NCBI GenBank assembly: GCA_910579735.1
Contig: CAJTUZ010000001.1
Location: 186,001-250,000 of the forward strand
Direction: 5' to 3'
Source: an uncultured Lachnospiraceae bacterium
Lineage (GTDB): Bacteria > Bacillota > Clostridia > Lachnospirales > Lachnospiraceae
Length of the DNA stretch: 64,000 nt
A program made the position numbers and the translations under genes. The notes beneath the pieces were generated by a model. It was not told the DNA's origin, did not search any database, and saw only the letters and a list, made by a program, of their open reading frames with translations. Shown in pieces: positions 1-7,288 of this stretch (position 1 is the stretch's first letter; each line of letters starts with the position of its first letter).

Positions 1-1
1 A

Positions 2-706
2 GCGAAATCGATTACAAGGAATACGCCCGGCGCTCACCTGATCATTCTGCTGATCGACGAACGTCCGGAGGAAGTAACGGATATCAAGGAAGCAATCGAA
101 GGACCGAATGTGGAAGTGATCTATTCCACCTTTGACGAACTGCCGGAGCATCATAAGAGAGTGTCGGAAATGGTGATAGAGCGCGGGAAACGTCTTGTGG
201 AGCATAAGAAAGACGTTGTGATCTTATTAGACAGCATTACGAGACTGACAAGAGCCTATAACCTGACGGTTCCGCCGAGCGGACGTACCTTATCCGGCGG
301 TCTGGATCCGGCGGCTCTGCATATGCCGAAACGCTTCTTCGGTGCAGCGAGAAACATGCGTGAGGGCGGAAGCCTCACGATCCTTGCTACCGCGCTTGTT
401 GAAACGGGCAGTAAGATGGATGATGTGGTTTATGAAGAATTTAAAGGTACCGGTAATATGGAAATGGTACTCGACCGTAAACTTTCGGAAAAGAGAGTCT
501 TCCCGGCAATCGATATCCCGAAATCCGGAACCAGAAGGGAAGATCTGCTGCTTACACCGGATGAGCTGGAAGCTATCAATATTATCAGAAAAGCGCTGAA
601 CAGCTTAAAACCGGAAGAGGCGGTAGACAAAGTTTTAGATATGTTTGCCAGAACGAGAAATAACTTCGAGTTCGTCAATATGGTAAAAAAGATGAAATTC
701 ATTTAA
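2..706 (+). CDS. rho: Transcription termination factor Rho, 3' part (5' end outside window)
   Basis: Rho is the hexameric RNA-dependent ATPase and helicase that ends transcription. The reading frame is open from base 2, so the N-terminal RNA-binding part and the Walker A loop lie upstream of the window. What is visible is the C-terminal motor half: LIDERPEEVTDI (Walker B region), LLDSITRLTRAYN, the PPSGRTLSGGLDP secondary RNA-binding loop, and the VFPAIDIPKSGTRREDLL segment. The C-terminus (FVNMVKKMKFI) is of ordinary form. The first in-frame start-like codon inside the window (GTG at 110) is internal and is not the gene start. The following rpmE has its own promoter 8 bases after the stop, so the two genes are probably separately transcribed. 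Identification is secure. Confidence 0.97.
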   Translation, partial: AKSITRNTPGAHLIILLIDERPEEVTDIKEAIEGPNVEVIYSTFDELPEHHKRVSEMVIERGKRLVEHKKDVVILLDSITRLTRAYNLTVPPSGRTLSGGLDPAALHMPKRFFGAARNMREGGSLTILATALVETGSKMDDVVYEEFKGTGNMEMVLDRKLSEKRVFPAIDIPKSGTRREDLLLTPDELEAINIIRKALNSLKPEEAVDKVLDMFARTRNNFEFVNMVKKMKFI

Positions 707-713
707 AAAATAC

Positions 714-742
714 TTGCATACATCCGGCAGCTATGCTACAAT
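714..742 (+). promoter_or_regulatory. Promoter for rpmE
   Basis: TTGCAT at 714-719, a 17-base spacer, and TACAAT at 737-742 fit a vegetative sigma-A promoter. It begins just after the rho stop codon and would start transcription near 748-750. This leaves an untranslated leader of about 130 bases before rpmE. Confidence 0.7.
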
Positions 743-747
743 GTATA

Positions 748-877
748 AGCTGTCGGTTTATGTGATCGACACATAAAACAGAATCGTGACGGCGTTTATC
801 TTCGATAAATGTCTGAATATTTTAAGCGGGATCTTATACAGATCTCTTACACAAATCAGGAAAAGGAGCGGGATAAC
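748..877 (+). promoter_or_regulatory. Structured 5' leader of rpmE (candidate L31 leader)
   Basis: The leader holds three perfect small hairpins in a row: TTTATGTG/CACATAAA (757-764 with 770-777), TTTATC/GATAAA around a TTC loop (795-809), and GATCT/AGATC (830-844). Ribosomal protein L31 genes of several bacterial groups carry autoregulatory or ribosomal-protein leader motifs, so a regulatory role is plausible. That role is inferred; only the hairpins are seen. A longer reading frame entering rpmE from 809 crosses this leader and is unlikely to be translated. Confidence 0.5.
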
Positions 878-1084
878 ATGAAAGAAGGAATTCATCCTGA
901 GTATTATCAGGCAACCGTAACATGCAACTGCGGAAACACATTCGTAACAGGTTCCACCAAACCTGAGATCCATGTAGAAGTTTGTTCCAAATGTCATTCA
1001 TTCTACACAGGCCAGCAGAAAGCGGCTCAGGCTCGTGGACGTATTGATAAGTTCAACAGAAAATACGGTGTGGAAAGCAAATAG
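878..1084 (+). CDS. rpmE: 50S ribosomal protein L31, zinc-binding form
   Basis: This 68-residue protein is a structural component of the large ribosomal subunit. It starts MKEGIHPEYY and has the four cysteines of the zinc-containing (C+) L31 type at residues 16, 18, 36 and 39, followed by the family signature HSFYTGQQK. The start at 878 is chosen because a clear AAAAGGAG ribosome binding site lies about 10 bases upstream and because L31 proteins begin this way. The gene is monocistronic: a promoter precedes it and a terminator hairpin follows. L31 is accessory on the ribosome, and the C+ form also serves as a zinc store in some bacteria. Confidence 0.97.
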   Translation: MKEGIHPEYYQATVTCNCGNTFVTGSTKPEIHVEVCSKCHSFYTGQQKAAQARGRIDKFNRKYGVESK

Positions 1085-1095
1085 TCGGGTTAAAA

Positions 1096-1130
1096 AAGGT
1101 TGGGGTGAATATCTCAACCTTATTTAATAT
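1096..1130 (+). terminator. Rho-independent terminator after rpmE
   Basis: A nine-pair stem (AAGGTTGGG at 1096-1104 with CTCAACCTT at 1113-1121, one G-T pair) is preceded by an A run and followed by an AT-rich stretch with T runs. Confidence 0.6.
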
Positions 1131-1249
1131 CTTTTTATATCCGGATACTGTTTTTTGCGGCAGAAAATATCGTGGTTGACATAAGTTGCACAACGTAAAT
1201 CGGACGATATTTCAAGGCCGGAACAATGTCGGACACGGAGGCAGATAAA

Positions 1250-2251
1250 GTGGGTAAGAAACGTAATCGTTATTCCGGAATCGGCGGGCAGGCCGTTCTG
1301 GAAGGAATTATGATGAAGAATAAAGAGCAGTATGCAATAGCCATCCGTAAGCCGGATGGAGAGATCGAAGTGGATGTGGATACGTATCACGGGGTCATGC
1401 ATGACAGCGGACTGCTGAAGATTCCTTTTATAAGGGGCATTTTCAATTTTGTCGATTCGCTTGTACTCGGCATGAAATGTCTGAATTTTTCGGCGTCTTT
1501 TTATGAGGATGAAGATGCGAAGGAAACCATGGCAGATAAGGCTTTCCATAGAATCTTTAAGGATAGGGCGGAAAAGGTCTTTATGGGGATTGCAACGGTG
1601 TTTTCCATCGTACTGGCCATTGCCGTTTTTATGGTTCTGCCTTATTTTCTGACGGCGCAGTTTCAGGACTATATCAGAAACGCTTCTTTGATGGCGATCA
1701 TCGAAGGCGTGATCCGTATTTTTATCTTTGTGATGTATGTTCTGTGTATTTCTCTTATGAAGGATATCCGCAGAGTTTATATGTACCATGGTGCAGAGCA
1801 TAAATGCATCAACTGTATAGAAAAAGGACGTCCGCTCACGGTACGGAATGTCATGAGAAGTTCCAAACAGCATAGACGCTGCGGAACCAGTTTTCTTTTA
1901 TTTGTTATGTTGGTCAGCGTTGTTTTGTTCTTTTTTATCAGGGTGGACAATCCCGTCTATAAAGTGCTTCTGCGTATTGCACTGATCCCGGTAATCGCGG
2001 GTATTTCCTATGAGATTATCAGACTGGCGGGAAAGAGCGACAATATTCTTGTCAGGATTATTTCGGCGCCGGGTATGTGGCTGCAGGGACTGACAACCAA
2101 AGAACCGGATGAAGACATGGTGAAAGTGGCGATTGCCGCAGTAGAGGCCGTTTTTGACTGGAAAGCCTATCTGTTTGAGGCGTTTGGTTATGAGATAGAC
2201 GATTCCTGGCTGGATGACGATGCGGCAAAGAAAGACGACGAAGACGAATAG
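1250..2251 (+). CDS. DUF1385 family membrane protein (YqhQ-like)
   Basis: A membrane protein of 333 residues from the chosen GTG start. The N-terminus has the family signature GGQAVLEGIMMKN close to the start, then about four hydrophobic spans (roughly residues 105-130, 150-170, 218-238 and 245-265). Between the second and third spans it has the family MYHGAEHK motif and a CGTSF stretch. The molecular function of DUF1385 proteins is not established. The start is GTG at 1250, because GGAGG at 1237-1241 sits 8 bases upstream; an ATG at 1226 has no comparable site. The gene precedes prmC and prfA, an order conserved in many Clostridia, which suggests co-transcription. The C-terminus is very acidic. 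Confidence 0.85.
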   Translation: MGKKRNRYSGIGGQAVLEGIMMKNKEQYAIAIRKPDGEIEVDVDTYHGVMHDSGLLKIPFIRGIFNFVDSLVLGMKCLNFSASFYEDEDAKETMADKAFHRIFKDRAEKVFMGIATVFSIVLAIAVFMVLPYFLTAQFQDYIRNASLMAIIEGVIRIFIFVMYVLCISLMKDIRRVYMYHGAEHKCINCIEKGRPLTVRNVMRSSKQHRRCGTSFLLFVMLVSVVLFFFIRVDNPVYKVLLRIALIPVIAGISYEIIRLAGKSDNILVRIISAPGMWLQGLTTKEPDEDMVKVAIAAVEAVFDWKAYLFEAFGYEIDDSWLDDDAAKKDDEDE

Positions 2252-2325
2252 ATTTCGGGAGACAGGGCAGAAGGGTCGGTCCGGAAACAGACAGGATGCG
2301 GTAAGACAGGGCAAAGCGGGAACGG

Positions 2326-3261
2326 ATGTGGCGTATGGAGCGGAATTATAAACAGACTTACGTTTTTGGCGTGAAAGAACTGAAGCAGGCGGATATCGCG
2401 GAAGCGGAAACGGATGCCAGACTATTGCTTGAATACGTATGCCGATCAGACAGGAATACGCTGCTTGCGCATGGCGACAGAGCGCTGTCCGCAGAAGAAT
2501 ATGAAAGTTATGTAAACTATATTGCCGAACGAAAAAAGCATGTTCCCCTGCAGTATATTACCGGCGTGCAGGATTTCATGGGACTGGAATTCGCAGTCAA
2601 TGAGCATGTGCTGATACCGCGGCAGGATACCGAGATCCTGGTGGAAGAAGTGATGCGGCATCTGCATGACGGGATGCGGATTCTGGATATGTGTACAGGA
2701 TCCGGCTGTATTTTGCTAAGTCTCTTATATTATTCCAATGGCTGCAGCGGTGTGGGCGTGGATATTTCCAAAGAAGCTCTGGCGGTTGCCGCACAGAACG
2801 CAAGAAAAGTCGGGAAATTAAAAAATGACACAGTGGGAATCTGTGTCTGCGGCAGCAATACGGCGAAAGAAGACAGTATTTCGGCGGAATTTGTACAAAG
2901 CGATCTGTTTGAGCGGCTTGAGGAACGGACAGGATCTTTTGAGATCATTGTTTCCAATCCTCCTTATATCCGGAGTGATGTGATCGGGACGCTGATGCCG
3001 GAGGTCAGAGATTTTGAACCGCATCTGGCGCTTGACGGACAGGCGGATGGATTGTTTTTTTACCGTCAGATCATCTCTCAGGCCGGGAAATATCTCACAG
3101 GCGGCGGCATGCTTTTTCTGGAGATCGGATATGATCAGGGTGAGGCTGTAAAGGCGCTGATGGAGTCGGCAGGTTATCTGGAAGTGGAAGTTGTGAAAGA
3201 TTATGCGGGACTGGACAGAGTGGTTTACGGTGTCAGGAATGAGGTGACAGCAGGATGTTAG
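2326..3261 (+). CDS. prmC: Peptide chain release factor N5-glutamine methyltransferase
   Basis: PrmC (HemK) uses S-adenosylmethionine to methylate the glutamine of the GGQ loop of release factors, raising termination efficiency. The 311-residue protein has the N-terminal helical domain, the LIPRQDTE segment near residue 97, the SAM-binding motif ILDMCTGSGCILLSLL near 119-134, and the catalytic NPPY at 211-214. An extra lysine- and serine-containing stretch near 165-188, just before the acidic QSD loop, makes it slightly longer than the usual 280 or so residues. The start is uncertain: ATG at 2326 and ATG at 2335 are both possible and neither has a strong ribosome binding site. Its substrate RF1 is encoded two genes downstream, a common pairing. 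Confidence 0.95.
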   Translation: MWRMERNYKQTYVFGVKELKQADIAEAETDARLLLEYVCRSDRNTLLAHGDRALSAEEYESYVNYIAERKKHVPLQYITGVQDFMGLEFAVNEHVLIPRQDTEILVEEVMRHLHDGMRILDMCTGSGCILLSLLYYSNGCSGVGVDISKEALAVAAQNARKVGKLKNDTVGICVCGSNTAKEDSISAEFVQSDLFERLEERTGSFEIIVSNPPYIRSDVIGTLMPEVRDFEPHLALDGQADGLFFYRQIISQAGKYLTGGGMLFLEIGYDQGEAVKALMESAGYLEVEVVKDYAGLDRVVYGVRNEVTAGC

Positions 3262-3875
3262 ACAGTAAGGGATTTGATCTATGGGCGGATGATTATGACA
3301 AGAGTGTCAATTTGTGCGAAGAATCCGACGAATATCCGTTTGCAGGGTATAAGGACGTACTTGGCGGCATATATCAGATCATTAAAAGCGGTTCCGGAAA
3401 GAAAATCCTGGATATCGGATTCGGGACGGGAATTTTATCGAAAAAACTCTATGATGAAGGGTACTGCGTTAACGGGATGGATTTTTCGGAAAAGATGATA
3501 GAGATTGCCGCAGCCAAAATGCCGGAAGCGGTACTTTGCAGACATGATTTTACGAAAGGACTGCCGGAAACTTTCAAAAATGAACGGTTCGATGCTATTA
3601 TCTGTACATATGCGATTCACCATTTGAGCGTTTCACAGCAGACTGCGCTGCTTAAAGAACTGAAGGAACATCTTTTGCCGCAGGGCAAAATATTGATCGG
3701 GGACGTTGCGTTTGAAACGATGGAAGAATTGGATCATTGCAGAGAAATAAGCAGAGACGATTGGGATGATGAGGAAATTTATCCTGTGGCGGAAATCTTA
3801 AGGACTGATTTCCCGGAAGTATTGTTTCAGAAGGTATCGTTTTGCGCGGGAATATTGATCCTGCCCGCTGCTTAG
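3255..3875 (+). CDS. Class I SAM-dependent methyltransferase, substrate unknown
   Basis: A 206-residue methyltransferase with motif I (ILDIGFGTGILSKKL, about residues 49-63), the acidic motif II region (GMDFSEKMIEIA), and a DAIICTYAIHHL motif IV. These place it in the Methyltransf_11/25-like group. The start overlaps the prmC stop by 7 bases and has GAGGTG 8 bases upstream, so it is translationally coupled to prmC and followed 15 bases later by prfA. The substrate cannot be read from sequence. The operon position between a release-factor methyltransferase and its release factor suggests a housekeeping role, but small-molecule substrates are equally possible. Confidence 0.85.
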   Translation: MLDSKGFDLWADDYDKSVNLCEESDEYPFAGYKDVLGGIYQIIKSGSGKKILDIGFGTGILSKKLYDEGYCVNGMDFSEKMIEIAAAKMPEAVLCRHDFTKGLPETFKNERFDAIICTYAIHHLSVSQQTALLKELKEHLLPQGKILIGDVAFETMEELDHCREISRDDWDDEEIYPVAEILRTDFPEVLFQKVSFCAGILILPAA

Positions 3876-3890
3876 GAAAGGAAAAGAATT

Positions 3891-4976
3891 ATGTTTGATA
3901 AATTAGAAGATTTACTCAGAAAATACGAAGAGATCATGAATGCGCTCAGCGAGCCTTCCGTGGCGGACAATCAGGAGCGTTTCCGCTCGCTTATGAAAGA
4001 ACAGAGCAGCCTGACGCCTATCGTAGAGGCTTATAAAGAATACAAAAAATGCAGTCAGGACATAGAAGACAGTCTTGCGATGCTGGAGAGTGAATCGGAC
4101 GATGAGATGCGGGAGATGTTAAAAGAAGAACTTTCCGCATCGAAAAAAAGAGTGGAAGAATTAGAGCATGCGTTAAAGATCCTGCTCCTGCCCAAAGATC
4201 CGAATGATGATAAAAACGTGATCGTAGAAATCCGTGCCGGCGCAGGCGGCGACGAGGCGGCGCTTTTTGCAGCGGAGATCTATCGTATGTATGTACATTA
4301 TGCGGAAAGCAGACGATGGAAAGTAGAGACTGCGGAAGTCGAGGAGATCGGTATAGGCGGTATGAAGAGCGTGACCTTTATGGTGAGCGGCCAGGGCGCG
4401 TATTCTGTATTAAAATACGAAAGCGGCGTACACCGCGTACAGCGTGTACCGGAAACAGAGTCCGGCGGACGGATCCATACATCGACCATCAGTGTGGCGG
4501 TGATGCCGGAAGTAGATGATGACATCGACATCGTTATTGAGGATAAAGATATACGAATAGACGTTATGAGAGCATCCGGGAACGGCGGCCAGTGCGTTAA
4601 TACGACAGACTCGGCCGTTCGTCTGACACATTACCCTACGGGTATCGTGGTATACAGCCAGACAGAAAAATCTCAGATTCAGAATAAAGCGAAAGCTTTT
4701 GCGCTGTTAAAAGCCAAACTGTATGATATCGAGCAGCAGCAGCGGCACGACGCCGAGGCAGAGCTGCGCCGCAGCCAGATCGGTACAGGCGACCGCTCCG
4801 AGAAAATCAGAACCTATAATTTCCCGCAGGGACGCGTTACCGACCACCGGATCAACCTGACCATATACAAACTGGATAAAGTTATGAACGGAGATATCCA
4901 GGAAATACTCGACGCCTGCATCGCCGCCGATCAGGCAGCAAAATTGCTAAAGATGGGAGAAGAGCAGAATGCCTGA
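3891..4976 (+). CDS. prfA: Peptide chain release factor 1
   Basis: RF1 recognises UAA and UAG stop codons and triggers peptide release. The 361-residue protein has the coiled N-terminal domain, the anticodon-like tripeptide region (PET within VQRVPETESGGR), the catalytic GNGGQ loop within RASGNGGQCVNTTDSAVR, and the C-terminal helix. It begins after AGGAAAGG about 8 bases upstream. The last residues (AAKLLKMGEE then QNA) lie in the first copy of a 55-base tandem repeat that continues past the stop codon. The third copy encodes the same AAKLLKMGEE followed directly by TAG, so the present C-terminus is three residues longer than the one encoded by that copy. Confidence 0.97.
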   Translation: MFDKLEDLLRKYEEIMNALSEPSVADNQERFRSLMKEQSSLTPIVEAYKEYKKCSQDIEDSLAMLESESDDEMREMLKEELSASKKRVEELEHALKILLLPKDPNDDKNVIVEIRAGAGGDEAALFAAEIYRMYVHYAESRRWKVETAEVEEIGIGGMKSVTFMVSGQGAYSVLKYESGVHRVQRVPETESGGRIHTSTISVAVMPEVDDDIDIVIEDKDIRIDVMRASGNGGQCVNTTDSAVRLTHYPTGIVVYSQTEKSQIQNKAKAFALLKAKLYDIEQQQRHDAEAELRRSQIGTGDRSEKIRTYNFPQGRVTDHRINLTIYKLDKVMNGDIQEILDACIAADQAAKLLKMGEEQNA

Positions 4977-5074
4977 TCGGCTGATCAAGGCAGCAAAATT
5001 GCTAAAGATGGGAGAAGAGCAGAATGCCTGATCGGCTGATCAAGGCAGCAAAACTATTAAAGATGGGAGAAGAG
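4929..5074 (+). repeat. Three-copy 54/55-base tandem repeat covering the prfA 3' end
   Basis: Copy 1 (4929-4982, 54 bases) contains the end of prfA. Copy 2 (4983-5037, 55 bases) is identical except for one extra A after GATCA. Copy 3 (5038-5074, partial) differs at TTGCTA versus CTATTA, both encoding Leu-Leu in the prfA frame. The period of 55 is not a multiple of three, so copies 2 and 3 are not read through by RF1. Confidence 0.9.
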
Positions 5075-5084
5075 TAGGAACGTT

Positions 5085-5130
5085 AATAATCGGTTCATTC
5101 TGCAGGGAATGGGCCGATTATTTATTTCCG
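5085..5130 (+). terminator. Terminator-like hairpin after prfA
   Basis: AATAATCGG (5085-5093) pairs with CCGATTATT (5114-5122), and the inner TTCATTC/GAATGGG region extends the stem. The tail is short in T (TATTT), so termination strength is uncertain. Confidence 0.55.
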
Positions 5131-5187
5131 GCGTCCTGTGTGCTGTCGCGCGTAACATCAAAAATGCAGGCAGATACCGATTTTACC

Positions 5188-5216
5188 TTGCGGCAAATAT
5201 ATGAACATGATAAAAT
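5188..5216 (+). promoter_or_regulatory. Promoter for the glycosyltransferase operon
   Basis: TTGCGG at 5188-5193, exactly 17 bases, then TAAAAT at 5211-5216. It lies 44 bases before the first gene of the 5260-10678 operon. Confidence 0.55.
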
Positions 5217-5259
5217 AAAAATTCAGAGCGGATTGAAATCATGCAAATGAGGAAAAACA

Positions 5260-5988
5260 ATGAAAAAAACAATTATCGTCATGCCGGTAGCCAATGAAGA
5301 AGATACTATGGAAGCCATCCTGGATGAAATCCTGGCGCTGCCTTATGACAATCTTTATATTTATCCGGTGATCGACAGTTATTCCAAAGATAAAACGGAA
5401 GAGATCATACGAAAGAAGGAAATGCAAAACGACAAGGTCAAATGCATTTTTTATAAGGAATCGAAAGGGGTAGTCAGCTGTTATCTGGAAGGATTCCGGC
5501 GCGCGCTGCAGGACGGCGCGGAGCAGATTCTGGAAATGGATGGCGGCGGAAGTCATCTGCCAAAGGAAATTCCGCAATTTTTGAAACAATTGGAAGAAGG
5601 ATATGACTGTGTGTGGGGTTCCCGCTTCATGAATGGCGGTTCTATGCACGGACAGCGTTTCTATAGACGGATACTCAGTCAGGGCGGTACGATTCTATCC
5701 AATCTTGTGCTGGGGACCGGGTTAAAGGACATGACGAGCGGATTTGAGGCGTTTCGGCGTGAGGTACTGGAAAACATGGATTTGGAAGCATTTTTGTCTA
5801 CCGGACATATGTACCAGACAGAAATGCGTTTTTATTGCAGAAATCTGCGGACAATCGAGGTGCCGATCCATTATGTCGGCACAGCTTCCAGTTTAAAGGG
5901 CAGTTCCGTAACGGAAGCGCTCCGTCTGCTGTTTCAGCTGAAGAAGAACGAGAGACAGGTTATGGAGCCGGACGCAGGGAGAATATGA
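5260..5988 (+). CDS. Family 2 glycosyltransferase, polyprenyl-phosphate sugar synthase-like
   Basis: A 242-residue GT-A fold enzyme without membrane spans. It resembles the dolichyl/polyprenyl-phosphate mannose synthase group, which moves a sugar from a nucleotide donor onto a lipid phosphate. Visible features are the N-terminal IVMPVANEED strand-loop, the KGVVSCYLEGFRRAL helix, the metal-site region EMDGGGSHLP, WGSRFMNGG, and DMTSGFEAFRREVL. The usual DAD/DxD is DGG here, so the second aspartate is missing, as in some uncharacterised relatives. The stop overlaps the start of the next gene. A lipid-linked sugar would suit the GT-C enzyme two genes downstream, but donor and acceptor are unknown. 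Confidence 0.8.
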   Translation: MKKTIIVMPVANEEDTMEAILDEILALPYDNLYIYPVIDSYSKDKTEEIIRKKEMQNDKVKCIFYKESKGVVSCYLEGFRRALQDGAEQILEMDGGGSHLPKEIPQFLKQLEEGYDCVWGSRFMNGGSMHGQRFYRRILSQGGTILSNLVLGTGLKDMTSGFEAFRREVLENMDLEAFLSTGHMYQTEMRFYCRNLRTIEVPIHYVGTASSLKGSSVTEALRLLFQLKKNERQVMEPDAGRI

Positions 5989-7232
5989 TGGAGAAAGTAA
6001 AATATCTGATTCTGGGCGCCGGTCCTGCGGGACTTACGTTTGCGTCCAAATTAAAGGAGTACGGCGAAGAGTCTTTTCTGGTACTGGAAAAAGAAAATGA
6101 GGCGGGCGGTCTGTGCCGTTGTGTTACGGTGGACGAAAGTCCTTTCGATATCGGCGGCGGTCACTTCCTGGATGTGAGAAGGCCGGCGGTTACGGAATTT
6201 CTGTTTCGTTTTATGCCCTTGGAGGAATGGAATGTTTTTGAACGGGACAGCCGTATCCGGATAGGCGGTATGGAGATCGGGCATCCGTTGGAAGCCAATA
6301 TCTGGCAGTTTGGCTTACCGGAGCAGGTGGCGTATCTGACGTCTATTGCCAAAGCAGGCTGCAATACGGAAGTTCCTATGCCGGAAAAATTTGTCGATTG
6401 GATCATCTGGAAACTCGGAAAGAAGATTGCCGATGAGTATATGCTTCCCTATAACCGGAAAATGTTTGCGGACGAACTGGATGAGCTTGGCACCTACTGG
6501 TTGGACAAGCTGCCGAATGTCAGTTTTGAAGAGACATTGTTATCCTGTCTGACACACAGACCGTATGGGACGCAGCCGGGGCACGCTTCTTTTTATTATC
6601 CGAAAAAATACGGATACGGCGAGGTATGGAAGCGCATGGCGGATGCGCTTTCTGTGCACGTACGATATGGGGCGGCAGTGCGTGCGCTGCACTGTGATAA
6701 GCGATGGGTCGAGACGGTAAACGGCGATAGGTTGGAAGCAGAGCGTATTATTACAACGGTGCCGTGGAGAAGCTTTGAGCAGATCGGCGGGATGCCGGAG
6801 GAGCTGTACAGTCTGCTTTCCGGTTTAAAGGCCAGTGCGGTGGAGACACGCTACGTACCGGAGAAACTGCCTACGGATGCACAGTGGCTGTATGAACCCG
6901 ATCCGGCGCTTGCATGGCACAGGATCCTCGTGCGCCATAATTTCTGTCCGGGAAGCCGGGGATACTGGCTGGAGACGAGGAAAGAACGGGTAAAAATGTT
7001 TACAGACAGCGGCAGCGCCGGCTTTGCGGGAGAAGCGAATTACAGCTATCTGAACGAATATGCCTACCCCTTGAATACGATAGAGAAACCCGGAATCATG
7101 AAGAAACTGCTCGCCTTCGGAGAAGCGAAACAGATTTACGGTCTGGGACGCTGGGGGGAACACTGTCATTATAATTCCGATGCGGTGGTGGAACTTGCCA
7201 TGCATATGGCAAAACGGCTTGCAGGCGTATAA
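5985..7232 (+). CDS. FAD-dependent amine-oxidase/UDP-galactopyranose-mutase-like protein
   Basis: About 415 residues. The N-terminus is a Rossmann FAD-binding motif (YLILGAGPAGLTFASKL, residues 6-22) followed by LVLEKENEAGGLC and the FDIGGGHF motif, as in the protoporphyrinogen oxidase and UDP-galactopyranose mutase superfamily. The start is ATG at 5985 or 5988, overlapping the upstream stop and preceded by AGGGAG; the open frame upstream runs through the glycosyltransferase in another frame and is not used. Homologues commonly sit in surface polysaccharide clusters. The reaction is not established: a sugar-ring mutase or a redox step on a lipid-linked sugar are both possible. Confidence 0.75.
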   Translation: MMEKVKYLILGAGPAGLTFASKLKEYGEESFLVLEKENEAGGLCRCVTVDESPFDIGGGHFLDVRRPAVTEFLFRFMPLEEWNVFERDSRIRIGGMEIGHPLEANIWQFGLPEQVAYLTSIAKAGCNTEVPMPEKFVDWIIWKLGKKIADEYMLPYNRKMFADELDELGTYWLDKLPNVSFEETLLSCLTHRPYGTQPGHASFYYPKKYGYGEVWKRMADALSVHVRYGAAVRALHCDKRWVETVNGDRLEAERIITTVPWRSFEQIGGMPEELYSLLSGLKASAVETRYVPEKLPTDAQWLYEPDPALAWHRILVRHNFCPGSRGYWLETRKERVKMFTDSGSAGFAGEANYSYLNEYAYPLNTIEKPGIMKKLLAFGEAKQIYGLGRWGEHCHYNSDAVVELAMHMAKRLAGV

Positions 7233-7288
7233 AAAAGGATGAACAGCCGTTAAAGACCGGAATGCAGATAAGAGGGATGGAATAGAGA

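Noticed and set aside
1176..1205. TTGACA at 1176-1181 as promoter for the DUF1385 gene
   Set aside because: No acceptable -10 element at 16-18 bases; kept out of the feature list.
5835..5984. Upstream extension of the FAD enzyme
   Set aside because: It lies inside the glycosyltransferase gene in another frame; the Rossmann motif begins right after the ATG pair at 5985/5988.
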